Shown here: piece by piece, positions 33,864-43,822 of the stretch | How positions within the stretch are numbered: position 1 is the first letter of the stretch | Layout: the number at the start of each line of letters is the position of its first letter | Source: Acidobacteriota bacterium | GTDB lineage: Bacteria; Acidobacteriota; Holophagae; Holophagales; Holophagaceae | Assembly (NCBI GenBank): GCA_016192145.1 | Contig: JACPUT010000005.1 | Span: 124,001 to 188,000, forward strand | DNA length: 64,000 nucleotides | Direction: 5' to 3' | Translations under genes and position numbers: made by a program | Notes under the pieces: model-generated | The model's database searches: none | What the model was told of the DNA's origin: nothing | The model's input: the letters and a program-made list of their open reading frames with translations, nothing else

Positions 33864-36452
33864 ATGCTCGACACCTACCGCCAGCTCGCGGCCAAGCGCG
33901 CGGAACTCGGCATCCCCGCCCTGCCCCTCACGGCCGAGCAGACCTCGAGCCTCGTGGACCTCCTGATGGCGCCCCCCCAGGGCGAAGAGGCCTTCCTCGT
34001 GGAGCTGCTCACGCACCGCGTGCCCCCCGGCGTGGATGACGCCGCCAAGGTGAAGGCGGGCTTCCTGGCCAGCGTGGCCAAGGGCAAGGAGAGCTGCCCC
34101 CTCGTGAGCCGCGCCAAGGCCACGGAGCTGCTGGGCACCATGCTGGGCGGCTACAACGTGCAGCCCCTCATCGACCTGTTGGATGACGCCGAAGTCGCCG
34201 CCGTGGCTGCGGAAGCCCTGAAGAAGACCCTCCTGATGTTCGACGCCTTCCACGATGTGAAGGAGAAGGCGGACCGGGGCAACGCCATGGCCAAGGCCGT
34301 GATCCAGAGCTGGGCCGACGCCGAGTGGTTCACCTCCAAGCCCGAGGTACCTCGCGAAGCCACCGTCACCGTCCTCAAGGTGAGCGGCGAGACGAACACG
34401 GACGATCTCAGCCCCGCCCCCGACGCCTGGAGCCGCCCCGACATCCCCCTCCATGCCCTGGCCATGCTGAAGAACCCCCGGCCCGGCATCACCCCTGAAG
34501 AGCCCGGCGTGCGCGGCCCCATCGCCTTCATGGAAGGGTTGAAGGCGAAAGGCCACCCGGTAGCCTATGTCGGCGACGTGGTGGGCACCGGCTCCAGCCG
34601 CAAGAGCGCCACCAACTCCGTGCTGTGGTGGACGGGCGAGGACATCCCCTTCGTGCCCAACAAGCGCTTCGGCGGCTTCTGCCTCGGCACCAAGATCGCC
34701 CCCATCTTCTTCAACACCCAGGAGGATGCCGGCGCCCTGCCCATCGAGTGCGACGTGTCCCAGTTGGAGACGGGCGACGTCATCACCATCCACCCCTACG
34801 ACGGAAAGATCACCAAGAACGGCCAGACCGTCAGCACCTTCCAGCTGAAGTCCGAAGTGCTGCTGGATGAAGTGCGCGCAGGGGGCCGCATCCCCCTCAT
34901 CATCGGTCGCGCGTTGACCGCCAAGGCCCGCCAGTCCCTGGGCCTGCCCGCCTCCACCCTGTTCCGCCTGCCCAAGGATCCCGCCGCCTCCGCCAAGGGC
35001 TTCACCCTCGCCCAGAAGATGGTGGGTCGCGCCTGCGGTCTGCCCGAAGGCCAGGGCGTGCGCCCCGGCACCTACTGCGAGCCCCACATGACCAGTGTGG
35101 GCAGCCAGGACACCACGGGCCCCATGACCCGCGACGAACTGAAGGATCTGGCCTGCCTCGGCTTCAGCGCCGACCTCACCATGCAGTCCTTCTGCCACAC
35201 GGCCCCCTACCCCAAGCCCGTGGACGTCATCACGCACCGCGACCTGCCCCACTTCATGAGCGACCGCGGCGGGGTGTCCCTGCGCGTGGGCGACGGCGTC
35301 ATCCACTCCTGGCTGAACCGCATGCTCCTGCCCGACACCGTGGGCACCGGGGGCGATAGCCACACCCGCTTCCCCATCGGCATCTCCTTCCCCGCCGGTT
35401 CCGGCCTCGTGGCCTTCGCCGCCGCCACGGGCGTGATGCCCCTGGACATGCCCGAGAGCGTCCTCGTGCGCTTCAAGGGCACGATGCAGCCCGGGATCAC
35501 CCTGCGCGACCTCGTGAACGCCATCCCCTACGCCGCCATCCAGCGCGGCCTCCTCACCGTGGAGAAGAAGGGCAAGAAGAACGTCTTCTCCGGCCGCATC
35601 CTGGAAATCGAAGGACTCCCCGACCTCAAGATCGAGCAGGCCTTCGAGCTCACGGACGCCAGCGCCGAACGCAGCGCCGCCGGCTGCACCGTGCGCCTGA
35701 ACCAGGAGCCCATCCTCGAGTACATGCGTTCCAACATCACCCTGCTGAAGTGGATGATCGCGGAAGGTTATGAAGACAAGCGCACCCTCGCCCGCCGCAT
35801 CAAGGCCATGGAAGCCTGGATGGCCAATCCCCAGCTGCTGGAAGCCGACAAGGACGCCGAGTACGCCGAGGTCATCGAGATCGACCTGGCCACCATCACC
35901 GAGCCCCTCGTCGCCTGCCCCAACGATCCCGACGACATCAAGCCGCTGTCGGCCGTCGAGGGCGCCAAGATCGACGAGGTCTTCATCGGCTCCTGCATGA
36001 CGAACATCGGCCACTTCCGCGCCGCCAGCCGCGTGCTCGAAGGCAAGTCGGACATCCCGACCCGCCTCTGGATCGCGCCGCCCACGATGATGGATCAGAA
36101 GATCCTCACGGAAGAGGGCTACTACGGCGTGCTGGGCCGCACCGGCGCCCGCATGGAGATGCCCGGCTGCTCGCTGTGCATGGGCAACCAGGCCCAGATC
36201 CGCAAGGGCTCCACGGCCATGAGCACCAGCACCCGCAACTTCCCCAACCGCCTCGGCGTCGATACCAACGTCTACCTCGGCTCCGCCGAACTGGCCGCCG
36301 TCTGCGCCCTCATGGGCCGAATCCCCACCGTGGCTGAGTACCAGGCCCAGGTGGCCGTCATCGCCACCAAGGCCGGGGATACGTACCGCTACATGAACTT
36401 CGATCAGATCCCGGCCTTCCGGGATGTGGCGGATGCCCTGGCGATGCCCTGA
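33864..36452 (+). CDS. acnB: Aconitate hydratase B
   Basis: 862 residues, close to the E. coli AcnB length. It isomerises citrate and isocitrate in the TCA cycle. The N-terminal HEAT-like domain ([20 protein letters not shown]) and the swivel domain ([26 protein letters not shown]) precede the catalytic core. Cluster cysteines are visible in [12 protein letters not shown] (~residue 712) and [11 protein letters not shown] (~769/772), matching the known AcnB positions. AGGAG precedes the ATG. Monocistronic. Confidence 0.95.
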   Translation: MLDTYRQLAAKRAELGIPALPLTAEQTSSLVDLLMAPPQGEEAFLVELLTHRVPPGVDDAAKVKAGFLASVAKGKESCPLVSRAKATELLGTMLGGYNVQPLIDLLDDAEVAAVAAEALKKTLLMFDAFHDVKEKADRGNAMAKAVIQSWADAEWFTSKPEVPREATVTVLKVSGETNTDDLSPAPDAWSRPDIPLHALAMLKNPRPGITPEEPGVRGPIAFMEGLKAKGHPVAYVGDVVGTGSSRKSATNSVLWWTGEDIPFVPNKRFGGFCLGTKIAPIFFNTQEDAGALPIECDVSQLETGDVITIHPYDGKITKNGQTVSTFQLKSEVLLDEVRAGGRIPLIIGRALTAKARQSLGLPASTLFRLPKDPAASAKGFTLAQKMVGRACGLPEGQGVRPGTYCEPHMTSVGSQDTTGPMTRDELKDLACLGFSADLTMQSFCHTAPYPKPVDVITHRDLPHFMSDRGGVSLRVGDGVIHSWLNRMLLPDTVGTGGDSHTRFPIGISFPAGSGLVAFAAATGVMPLDMPESVLVRFKGTMQPGITLRDLVNAIPYAAIQRGLLTVEKKGKKNVFSGRILEIEGLPDLKIEQAFELTDASAERSAAGCTVRLNQEPILEYMRSNITLLKWMIAEGYEDKRTLARRIKAMEAWMANPQLLEADKDAEYAEVIEIDLATITEPLVACPNDPDDIKPLSAVEGAKIDEVFIGSCMTNIGHFRAASRVLEGKSDIPTRLWIAPPTMMDQKILTEEGYYGVLGRTGARMEMPGCSLCMGNQAQIRKGSTAMSTSTRNFPNRLGVDTNVYLGSAELAAVCALMGRIPTVAEYQAQVAVIATKAGDTYRYMNFDQIPAFRDVADALAMP

Positions 36453-36572
36453 GTCGAGAAATCAACGCGCTTCAGCGCGACCTCGCGGACCAACGACCCA
36501 TCACGCCCACGAAGCATCCCCCACGCGACCATAAGGTTTCGGGGCGCTGGAAGGGTGAATGGCCTGGCCCTT

Positions 36573-36797
36573 CTATCCGTTGACCTCTTGAGCATGTTCC
36601 TGCATCCGCTCCCCGTGGATGGCGAGGGCCTCGTCGGGGGTGCCCTGGAATCCATGTTGGACCAGGAAGGGGTGGATCTGCTCAACCTCACTCCCCTCCG
36701 TTTGCACCAGGGGCTTCCCCGATGGACATCCATCTTCGGGGTGGGTCGTGGTGGAAAGAACGTACAAGGCGCCAAGGACACCAAGAGAAGCAGGCAT
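36573..36797 (-). pseudogene. Possible GxxExxY-type ORF remnant
   Basis: A 74-codon minus-strand ORF whose segment HGFQGTPDEALAIHGERMQE resembles the G-F-L-E-x-x-Y-E-E-A-L pattern of GxxExxY proteins, small ORFs that in many environmental genomes sit beside short tandem/inverted intergenic repeats. The key Glu and Tyr are not preserved and the C-terminal half is missing. Weak similarity judged from memory; it may be a non-coding ORF. Confidence 0.25.
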
Positions 36798-36859
36798 GCC
36801 GAGGGACCGTGAGGCATGGGTCCTGGACCTCTCGAAGGGCCTTGGTGCCTTGGTGGTTC
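36758..36859. repeat. Imperfect inverted repeat (CAAGGCGCCAAGG type)
   Basis: Left arm GAACGTACAAGGCGCCAAGG (36758-36777) and right arm CCTTGGTGCCTTGGTGGTTC (36840-36859) pair at 16 of 20 positions with a 62-base spacer. The arms are short iterations of ~9-10 bases, the same design as the GCGAA-iterated ends of the other repeats but with a different word. Confidence 0.55.
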
Positions 36860-37001
36860 AAGAACCGACATTCACGCCGCGTGATGCCCTTGGGGCATGG
36901 AGCCGTTTCTCCGTGCCCTCCGCATCCCTTCCTTTCGCATGGAGGATAGGAAGACCTTCCCTGCGGGCCTTCTCGAATCCTTCCTCAGGGTCCTTGGGGC
37001 G

Positions 37002-38453
37002 TCACCCTGGCTCCAACGCCTGCCGCAGGCGCCGGGCGATGTCGGCGAGTTCCTCCTCCCGATGGGCGGCGAAGCCCAGGCGCAGGTTCGGCAGGTCCGA
37101 GCCGTCGAAGGCGAAGCGGCGCCCGGGATGGAAGGCCACGCCCAGGCGGCGGGCGGCCTCGGCCCAGGCTCCCACGGGGATGTCGGGGCGCACGCCAAGC
37201 CAGTAGGCCATGCCGCCGGCCGGGGGCCGCACGTGGAGGACGTCGCCCAGTTCCGCCCGAAGGGCCGCGCCCAGCGCATCCCGCCGGACCAGGCAGGCGG
37301 CCTGGAGGCGGTGGGTGTGGCGCTGGAGCTCGCCATCCTCCAGGAGTTCCGCCAGGGCCCGCTGGAGGACGGGATCGCCGGGGGCCTCGAGGGTGCGGTG
37401 CCACGCCGCCAGGTGGGCCACCAGGGGCGGGGGGGCGTGCAGGTAGGCCAGGGGCAGGTTGGGGAAGAGGAGCTTGGCGAAAGCGCCGAGGTAGATCACC
37501 TGGCCGCCCTCGTCCTCCGCCGCCAAGGGGAGGGGCGCCACCCCTTCGTACTGAAAGCCCGCGTCCAGTTCCACTTCGAGGATGGCGAAGCGGTGGGCCT
37601 GCGCGAGTTCCAGGATGCGGCGGCGGCGGGCGGAAATCAGGGGCACCCCCGTGGGGTACTGCCGATGGGGCGTAAGCAGAACCGCCCGCAGGGGGCCTTC
37701 CGAGAGCAGGGCCTCCAGGGCCTCGACGCGAACGCCGCCTTCATCCACGGGCAGGGGGGCCAGTTGCAGGCCCGCGGCCCGGAGCAGGTCCCAGTGGGCG
37801 GGATGGCCCAGGGCCTCCACGGCCACCCGTCCGCCCGCCCCCACCACGGCCTGGGCCAGGAGGTTCAAGAGGGGCTGGACGCCCCCGCCCACCACGAGGG
37901 TGTCCGCCCCCGCCCGAAGCCCCCGGGTGAGGGCTAGGGTGCGGCCCAGGGCCTCCCGCAGGCGGGGATGGCCCAGGGGATCCGGCACCAGGAGGGGGGT
38001 GGTGTCCTTGGCCGCCAAGGCCCGGCGGTAGGCCCGGGCCAGGGCCGCCATGGGCAGGAGGCGCGGATCGGCGTGCCCCGTCTCGCACCACCACGTGGCC
38101 GCCTGAGCCGGGGCCGCCTCGGATCGGGGGGGCGTCGGCAGGGCGAAGCCCAGGCGGTCGCTGGCCCCTGCGGGCGGCACCACGGCAGGGCTTTCGGGGA
38201 GGACGGCTTCCACGTAGGTCCCGCCCCCGGGTCGGGTGCAGACCCACCCCTCGGCCCTCAGCTCTTGATAAGCGGCCAGCACCGTGTTGCGGTGAACGCC
38301 CAGGCGCTCGGAGAGGGCCCGGGTGCCCGGCAGGGCCTCGCCCCCGCGCAATCGCCCCTCCCGAATGGCCGCCTTGATGCCTTCCACGATCTGCAGGAAC
38401 AGGGGCGTGGGGGCCGCGGGATCCACGGGCAGCAGGAGGTCCCGCGGACGCAT
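37002..38453 (-). CDS. MocR/PdxR-type regulator (GntR winged helix plus aminotransferase fold)
   Basis: 483 residues. Residues ~10-80 are a GntR winged helix (PLFLQIVEGIKAAIREGRLR, LSERLGVHRNTVLAAYQELR). Residues ~110-480 are a fold-type I aminotransferase domain; the PLP-lysine is in YLGAFAKLLFPNLPLAYLHA. MocR proteins use PLP or amino compounds as effectors and often control vitamin B6 or amino-acid genes. It is the downstream partner of the Ser/Thr kinase gene: the kinase stop and the ATG overlap by one base (TAATG). Its target is unknown. Confidence 0.88.
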   Translation of the reverse strand: MRPRDLLLPVDPAAPTPLFLQIVEGIKAAIREGRLRGGEALPGTRALSERLGVHRNTVLAAYQELRAEGWVCTRPGGGTYVEAVLPESPAVVPPAGASDRLGFALPTPPRSEAAPAQAATWWCETGHADPRLLPMAALARAYRRALAAKDTTPLLVPDPLGHPRLREALGRTLALTRGLRAGADTLVVGGGVQPLLNLLAQAVVGAGGRVAVEALGHPAHWDLLRAAGLQLAPLPVDEGGVRVEALEALLSEGPLRAVLLTPHRQYPTGVPLISARRRRILELAQAHRFAILEVELDAGFQYEGVAPLPLAAEDEGGQVIYLGAFAKLLFPNLPLAYLHAPPPLVAHLAAWHRTLEAPGDPVLQRALAELLEDGELQRHTHRLQAACLVRRDALGAALRAELGDVLHVRPPAGGMAYWLGVRPDIPVGAWAEAARRLGVAFHPGRRFAFDGSDLPNLRLGFAAHREEELADIARRLRQALEPG

Positions 38454-41311
38454 TAGTGCCCCTCCAGCCAGGGGCCGAACTCGCGACGGAGCAGGAGGTC
38501 CCGCGATAGGGCGGCCTCAAGGGCGGGCCGTCCCGCGGCCGCCCCCTGGAGCCGCGCCCGGAAGACCCCTTCGAGGGCCTGGGCGCGCGGCTCCCGGGGG
38601 CGCAGGCGCGCGAGGGCTTGCACCGCCGCGAGGCCGCGGCGGGCGGCGCGGGCCCCTTCGGCCCCCGGCAAGCGAAGGGCCGCGTAGGCCCACTCGGCTT
38701 CCAGGCGCAGCTTCGTGGTGGGCCGCGCCCCGAGGCGACGGTAGCGATCCAGGGCCGCCTCCCCTTCCGCCAAGGCGGCCCGAGGATTGCCCGCTCCTCG
38801 GGCCGCCAGGCAAGCCACCCATGCCCGCTCGGCCCACGTATCGGCCTGCCCTTCCGGCCAGGACGAGAGGAGACGCCGAGCTTCCGCCAGGGCGGGCCCG
38901 GGATCCCGGCCCACCAGGAGGGCCGCTTCCGCCGCCGTTCCGGCCCGAGTCACCTGGAGGACGGCCGTGCTGGGTTCCGGCGGAAGGCCCTCCAGCAGGC
39001 GGCCGGCCTCGTTCAAGGCCCCGCTGGGATCCTCCCCCCCTTGGGCCTGAGCCTCGGCCTGGGTGAGAAGGGCCAGGACCAAGGCCCGAGCCGCCGAAGG
39101 CTCCTGGGCACGGCGCGCGCGGTGCCGCCGCTCCGCCGCCACGGCTTCCGCCAGGAAGGGCCGCGGATCCTGGCCGGTGGCCTTGGCCAAGGACGCGTGG
39201 AACCGGCCCAGGCTACCCAGGGTGGAAAGCACGCCCGGGGCCGCGGGATCCAGGCGCAGGGCCTCGGCGCTGGCCGCGACGGCCGCCGCCAGATCCGGGG
39301 CCGCGTCCCCGCCCGTCTTGAAGCGCCACCGGGCCCGCTGCACGAGGAGGTGGGCCAGGTAGGCGAGGGCCTCCGCCCGGCGCCCTTCCAAGGCCGCCGC
39401 GGCGCGGGCATCGGCGAGAGCGCCCTCCCAGGCGGGGGAGGTGAAGCGAAGGTCCTCCGGGCGATGCAGGGCCAGGCGGGCCTGGATCTCCGCCCGAAGG
39501 AGCCGGGCGGGGGCGTGGTCAGGATCCGCCGCCAAGGCCCCCTCGCAGGCCACGAGGGCCTCTCGGCACCCCGCTTCCGTCACCCGATCCTCCGGGCCTC
39601 CCGAGTGGTGGGCCTCCAGGGCCCAGGCGGCGGCGGCCACGCCCACGGCGGGATCGCTCTTGCCCACCTCCAGGGCGCGGGCCAGCAGGAGGCCCGCGGC
39701 CTCCTTGACCCGACCCTGGGCCTCCCCATCCCCCTTTCGCCGGGCCTCGCGGTGGCGATATCGCCAGATGCGGTGTTGGAGGAGCAGGGGCTCCACGGCC
39801 CAGGGCGCGGCCTGGGCGGCCCGGGCCGCCCAGGCCAGGGCCTCGGCCTCCCGGCCCTCCAGCCAGGCCCAGGCGGCTCGCAATTCTTCCGTCTCCGCAC
39901 CGGCCAACAGGGCCTGGGCGGGGGCCCGGTACTCCTGCTCCAGGGTCGCCAGGTGGGCCTCCCGGGCCTCGACGGGCAGGCGCCACTGGGCGTCCAAGCC
40001 CCGTTGGTAGAGGCGGAGGAGCGCCAGCCCCCGGGCCTGGGCGCAGGCGGGTTCCCGAAAACCCAACGCCCAGGCCCGATCCAGTTCCCGTCGAGCGCCC
40101 TCCAGATCCCCCAGCAGGAGGTGGGCCCGGCCCAGCACGTAGACCCCGACCCCCTGCCCCTCCAACCCCGCCGCGGCGACTTCCCTCCGCACCTCCGCCA
40201 CCCGCGCCCGCACGCCCTCCACCTGGGCGCGAATGTCGTGGCGGGGGGAGAGGTGGATCAGTCGAAGGCGCTGCTCGCAGTCCTGCAGCCGTAATCCGAA
40301 AGTCTGGGCCGCCGCGGCCTGGGCTCGGGTCCGCCGCGCGATCCCCGCGAAGGTTCCGCCGGCCAGGAGCAGGCCCCCCAGCCCCGCGGCCCCCGCGGCG
40401 GCCAGGGCGGGCCTCCGCTTCGCCCAGGCCCGCACCCGGGCGGGCCAAGTCGGGGGGCGGGCCTGAAGGGGCTGGCCCGCCAGGCAGCGCCGCAGATCCT
40501 CCGCCAGGGCCCGAGCCGTGGGATATCGGGCCTCCGGAGTGGCGGCCATGCAGGTATCCACGATGAGGGCGAGGGGCTTGGAGACGGATGGATTCAGCTC
40601 CCGCAGGGGCCGGGGGCGGCCGTCCAGCACCCGCCGCAACACCTCGAGAGCCTGGGGCACGGGGAGGGAATCCGAGTCCGAGGGCCCCTCGAAGGGGGGC
40701 CGTCCCGCCAGGAGGGCGTACAGGGTGGCGCCCAGGCCGTACACGTCGGTGCGCACGTCCGCGGGCCGCTCGCCCAGCACCTGCTCCGGGGCCATGTAGG
40801 CAGGCGTCCCCACCGTGCCCAAGGAGGCGGACCGGCTGCCGGGGTCCACTTCCCGGGCGAGGCCGAAATCCGCCACCACCGGCTGCCAACCGCCCTCGGT
40901 GCGGGGCTGCAACAGGATATTCCCGGGCTTGAGGTCCCGATGCACGAGGCCGGCCATGTGGGCCGCGTGAACCCCCTCCGCCACCTCCGCCATCCAGGCC
41001 GCCGCCGTGGCGGGGTCGGGGCGCGGGGCTCGGGCCAGGGAGGGGCCGGCGATCCAAGCCATGGCGATGTAGGCGCGCCCCTCCATGCGGCCCGCCTCGT
41101 ACACGGCGCAGACCCCGGGGTGAACCACGCGGGCCTGGCGCTGGGCCTCCAGCAGGAGACGCCCTTCTTCATCCGGATCCCCACCCCGCAGGAACTTGAG
41201 CGCCACCATGCGATCCAAGGCCCGATCCCGGGCGCGCCACACCTCTCCCGTCGCCCCGAGGCCGAGGCGATCCAGCAGTTGGTAGCGGGCGACGCCCGAG
41301 GGGAGGTCCAT
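38453..41311 (-). CDS. Membrane Ser/Thr protein kinase with large TPR-like C-terminal region
   Basis: 952 residues. Residues ~8-280 form a Hanks-type kinase: glycine loop LGLGATGEVWRARD, ATP-binding Lys in MVALKFLRGG, catalytic loop HRDLKPGN, DFG, and the activation-segment GTPAYMAPEQ. A membrane helix lies near residues 305-330 (ALAAAGAAGLGGLLLAGGTF). The ~600-residue outer part is Ala/Arg-rich and helical with TPR-like repeats (GDLEGARRELDRAWALGF; DHAPARLLRAEIQARLALH), probably for protein binding. It is translationally coupled to the MocR gene. Confidence 0.9.
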   Translation of the reverse strand: MDLPSGVARYQLLDRLGLGATGEVWRARDRALDRMVALKFLRGGDPDEEGRLLLEAQRQARVVHPGVCAVYEAGRMEGRAYIAMAWIAGPSLARAPRPDPATAAAWMAEVAEGVHAAHMAGLVHRDLKPGNILLQPRTEGGWQPVVADFGLAREVDPGSRSASLGTVGTPAYMAPEQVLGERPADVRTDVYGLGATLYALLAGRPPFEGPSDSDSLPVPQALEVLRRVLDGRPRPLRELNPSVSKPLALIVDTCMAATPEARYPTARALAEDLRRCLAGQPLQARPPTWPARVRAWAKRRPALAAAGAAGLGGLLLAGGTFAGIARRTRAQAAAAQTFGLRLQDCEQRLRLIHLSPRHDIRAQVEGVRARVAEVRREVAAAGLEGQGVGVYVLGRAHLLLGDLEGARRELDRAWALGFREPACAQARGLALLRLYQRGLDAQWRLPVEAREAHLATLEQEYRAPAQALLAGAETEELRAAWAWLEGREAEALAWAARAAQAAPWAVEPLLLQHRIWRYRHREARRKGDGEAQGRVKEAAGLLLARALEVGKSDPAVGVAAAAWALEAHHSGGPEDRVTEAGCREALVACEGALAADPDHAPARLLRAEIQARLALHRPEDLRFTSPAWEGALADARAAAALEGRRAEALAYLAHLLVQRARWRFKTGGDAAPDLAAAVAASAEALRLDPAAPGVLSTLGSLGRFHASLAKATGQDPRPFLAEAVAAERRHRARRAQEPSAARALVLALLTQAEAQAQGGEDPSGALNEAGRLLEGLPPEPSTAVLQVTRAGTAAEAALLVGRDPGPALAEARRLLSSWPEGQADTWAERAWVACLAARGAGNPRAALAEGEAALDRYRRLGARPTTKLRLEAEWAYAALRLPGAEGARAARRGLAAVQALARLRPREPRAQALEGVFRARLQGAAAGRPALEAALSRDLLLRREFGPWLEGH

Positions 41312-41632
41312 AGGCGAAAGGTTGATCCCGCATTCTGCGGTTGCATGGCTCCTTCGGGCTATAGGCTCTTGCCGTCGCGGGCGGGGCCCGAGTCAGCGAA
41401 AGCCTGGAAACCGCGAATGACGCGAATTCACGCGAATGAACCGGAATTCCCATTCGCGTAAATTCGCGTCATTCGCGGTTCCCATTCCGTTCGAGAACTG
41501 GTCCAAGGGATATTTCAAAACCGGATCTGCCCCGGCCCTCGGAGATGGGGGAGGTTGAAGGCCTCCGTTCTTTCCAACTCCACTGGCCTCCACCTTCGGA
41601 GGTCTTTTCGTGCCCCCACCTCCGGAGCTCCC
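41312..41632. other. 321-bp divergent intergenic region
   Basis: Lies between the kinase and phosphatase genes, which point away from each other, so it should hold both promoters. It contains a near-perfect 30-bp hairpin (41409-41480) and, nearer the phosphatase, four short blocks GGAGG, CCTCC, CCTCC, GGAGG (41550-41602) followed by TCTTTT that could form alternative hairpins. No confident promoter is seen. Confidence 0.5.
41409..41480. repeat. Near-perfect 30-bp inverted repeat built from GCGAAT words
   Basis: Left arm AACCGCGAATGACGCGAATT CACGCGAATG and its complement on the right match at 29 of 30 positions around a 12-base loop. The CGCGAAT iteration is the same word found at the ends of the 300-320 bp repeat family, so it may be a solo or minimal relative. 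Confidence 0.8.
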
Positions 41633-43822
41633 ATGATCCGACGCCTCACTCCCCTTGCCCTGGCCCTGGCGCTGCCGGCCCAGGCCCAGGCCCCCTCCCT
41701 CACCGTGTGGCCTTACGTGGGCAACGTCTCGCCCACCAGCGCCACCCTTTCCTGGGCCACGTCCGCCGCCGGCGCCAGCGAGGTGCGCTTCGGCCCCGAT
41801 GCGAGCCTGGGCACCACCGTCGCCGCCACGGACCAGACCCTGGATTGGCGGTATTTCCACAGCGCCACGCTGACGGGCCTCCAGCCGGACACCACCTACA
41901 CCTACCGCATCTACACCGCGGGCTCGGACCTGAGCCCCGCCACCCTCACCTTCCGCACCGCCCCGGCAACCACGGCCACGAGCTTCACCTTCGGCGCCAT
42001 GGGCGATGGCCGGGGCGGCGGCAGCGGGGCCAATGCCGTGGCGACCCGCATGGCCGGCGAGACCTTCGACCTCGTGATCCACACGGGCGACTTCATCGTG
42101 GACACGGGCTGCGCCGGGGCTTCGGGCCCCTCCACCACGAGCACCGTGGCGGACTTCATCAGCCAGTTCTTCTCCATCCACAAAGCCTGGCTGGTCCGCA
42201 CGCCCTTCTACGGCGTCATGGGCAACCACGAGATGGGCTCCTGCGGGCCCGAGTTCTTCACCCAGATGTTCGCCAACCCCGGCAACGAGCGGTACTACAG
42301 CTTCGATTGGGCCAACGCCCACTTCGTCGGCGTGGACGTCACCCAGAGCTACGGCAGCGGCAGCGCCCAGTACACCTGGCTGGACAACGACCTCAAGACC
42401 TCCACCAAGCCCTGGAAGTTCGTCTTCTTCCACTACCCCGCCTACAGCTCCGGCAGCCACGGCTCCGATGCCACGGTGCAATCGGCCCTCATTCCCCTCT
42501 TCGAAAAGTACGGCGTGGACCTCGTCTTCAACGGCCATGACCACACCTACGAGCGCACGGTGCCCATCCTCTCGGGCGCCGCCAGCTCCGACGCCACCAA
42601 GGCCATCACCTACGTCGTCTCCGGCGGAGCCGGCGCCCCCCTCTACAACACGGCGGGCGCCTGGTTCACGGGAGCCGCCGCCAGCAAGTACCACTACATG
42701 AAGATCCAGGTGCTGGACGACTGCCGGCTCCAGGCCACGGCCATCGATAGCGCGGGGGCGGTCTTCGACACCTTCACCCTGGACCGCGGCGGATGCAGCG
42801 CCCCCTCCGTGCCCACGGGCCTCCGCGCCACCGCCGGGGACGCCAGCGTGGATCTCAACTGGAACGCCAACCCCGATCCCGTCTCCGGCTACAACGTGAA
42901 GCGCAGCACCCAGGCGGGGGATCCCAACCCGCCCGTGCTGGCCAATCTGGTCTCCGGCACCTCCTACCGCGATGGCGCCGTGACCAACGGCAGCACCTAC
43001 TACTACGCCCTCTCCGCCGTGAACGGCGCGAGCCAGGAGAGCGCCAACAGCGCCGCCGTTTCGGCCACGCCCAACGCTTCGGCGCCCGTGATCACGAGCC
43101 AGCCCGCCTCGAAGACGGTCACCGCCGGCCAGACGGCCACCTTCAGCGTGACCGCTTCCGGCTCCACGCCCCTCGCCTACCAGTGGCGGAAGAACGCCGC
43201 CGCCCTCGCCGGGGCCACGGCCTCCAGCTACACCACCCCCGCCACCACCGTCGCCGACTCCGGCAGCGCCTTCGACGTGGTGGTGAGCAACGCGGTGGGC
43301 AGCGTCACCTCCAGCGCCGCCACCCTCACGGTGAACCCCGCGACCTCGGGCTCGGAGCTGATCCAAAACGGCGGGTTTGAAAGCGGCACCAGCCCCTGGA
43401 CCGCCTCTTCTTCCGTGCAGATCGGCACCTTCGCCGCCGAACCCGCCTACGAAGGCTCGCGCTGCGCGTGGATGGGCGGCAAGGGCGCCACCGTGACCCA
43501 ATCCCTCTACCAGACGGTGAGCATCCCCAGCACCGCCACCAAGGCCACCCTCAGCTTCTACCTCCACGTGGACACGGCGGAAACCACCACCTCCAAAGCC
43601 TACGACACCCTCAAGGCCTACCTCGTGAAAGCGACCAGCAGCACGATCCTCAAGTCGCTGGGCACCTTCTCCAACCTGAGCAAGGCCCCCGGGTATCAGC
43701 TCGTGAGCTACGACGTGACCGCCTACAAGGGCCAGACCCTGCGGGTGTACTTCCAGGCCAAGGAGGACAGCAGCGCCCAAACCTCCTTCGTCCTGGACAA
43801 GGTGAGCCTGGCGGTCCAGTGA
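41633..43822 (+). CDS. Secreted purple-acid-phosphatase-like metallophosphoesterase
   Basis: 729 residues with a signal peptide (LTPLALALALPAQAQA). An N-terminal FN3-like domain (~20-125) precedes the metallophosphatase core. Metal ligands are seen in GAMGDGRG, HTGDF, GNHEMG, FFHYPAY and NGHDHTYER. Next come an FN3 domain (~395-485), an Ig-like domain (~490-575; ASKTVTAGQTATFSV) and a C-terminal carbohydrate-binding-type beta domain (LIQNGGFESGTSPW). It probably releases phosphate outside the cytoplasm. The start follows CCGGAG. The next gene overlaps as GTGA. Confidence 0.9.
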   Translation: MIRRLTPLALALALPAQAQAPSLTVWPYVGNVSPTSATLSWATSAAGASEVRFGPDASLGTTVAATDQTLDWRYFHSATLTGLQPDTTYTYRIYTAGSDLSPATLTFRTAPATTATSFTFGAMGDGRGGGSGANAVATRMAGETFDLVIHTGDFIVDTGCAGASGPSTTSTVADFISQFFSIHKAWLVRTPFYGVMGNHEMGSCGPEFFTQMFANPGNERYYSFDWANAHFVGVDVTQSYGSGSAQYTWLDNDLKTSTKPWKFVFFHYPAYSSGSHGSDATVQSALIPLFEKYGVDLVFNGHDHTYERTVPILSGAASSDATKAITYVVSGGAGAPLYNTAGAWFTGAAASKYHYMKIQVLDDCRLQATAIDSAGAVFDTFTLDRGGCSAPSVPTGLRATAGDASVDLNWNANPDPVSGYNVKRSTQAGDPNPPVLANLVSGTSYRDGAVTNGSTYYYALSAVNGASQESANSAAVSATPNASAPVITSQPASKTVTAGQTATFSVTASGSTPLAYQWRKNAAALAGATASSYTTPATTVADSGSAFDVVVSNAVGSVTSSAATLTVNPATSGSELIQNGGFESGTSPWTASSSVQIGTFAAEPAYEGSRCAWMGGKGATVTQSLYQTVSIPSTATKATLSFYLHVDTAETTTSKAYDTLKAYLVKATSSTILKSLGTFSNLSKAPGYQLVSYDVTAYKGQTLRVYFQAKEDSSAQTSFVLDKVSLAVQ

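Larger units (their letters stand above)
36453..37001. other. 549-bp region without an intact gene
   Basis: Between acnB and the convergent MocR-type gene. ORFs here overlap one another on both strands and none has a good start or full domain. The region holds a possible decayed GxxExxY-type ORF (36573-36797, minus) and an imperfect inverted repeat built from CAAGGCGCCAAGG/CCTTGGTGCCTTGG (36758-36859). I read it as a decayed repeat-associated element. Confidence 0.5.

Noticed and set aside
33684-36014. 776-residue minus-strand ORF opposite acnB
   Set aside because: Exact antisense shadow of a high-GC gene; Gly/His/Glu-rich low-complexity translation with no domain, while the plus strand encodes full-length AcnB.
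41393-43780. 795-residue minus-strand ORF
   Set aside because: Antisense to the secreted phosphatase, whose metal motifs and signal peptide are clear.
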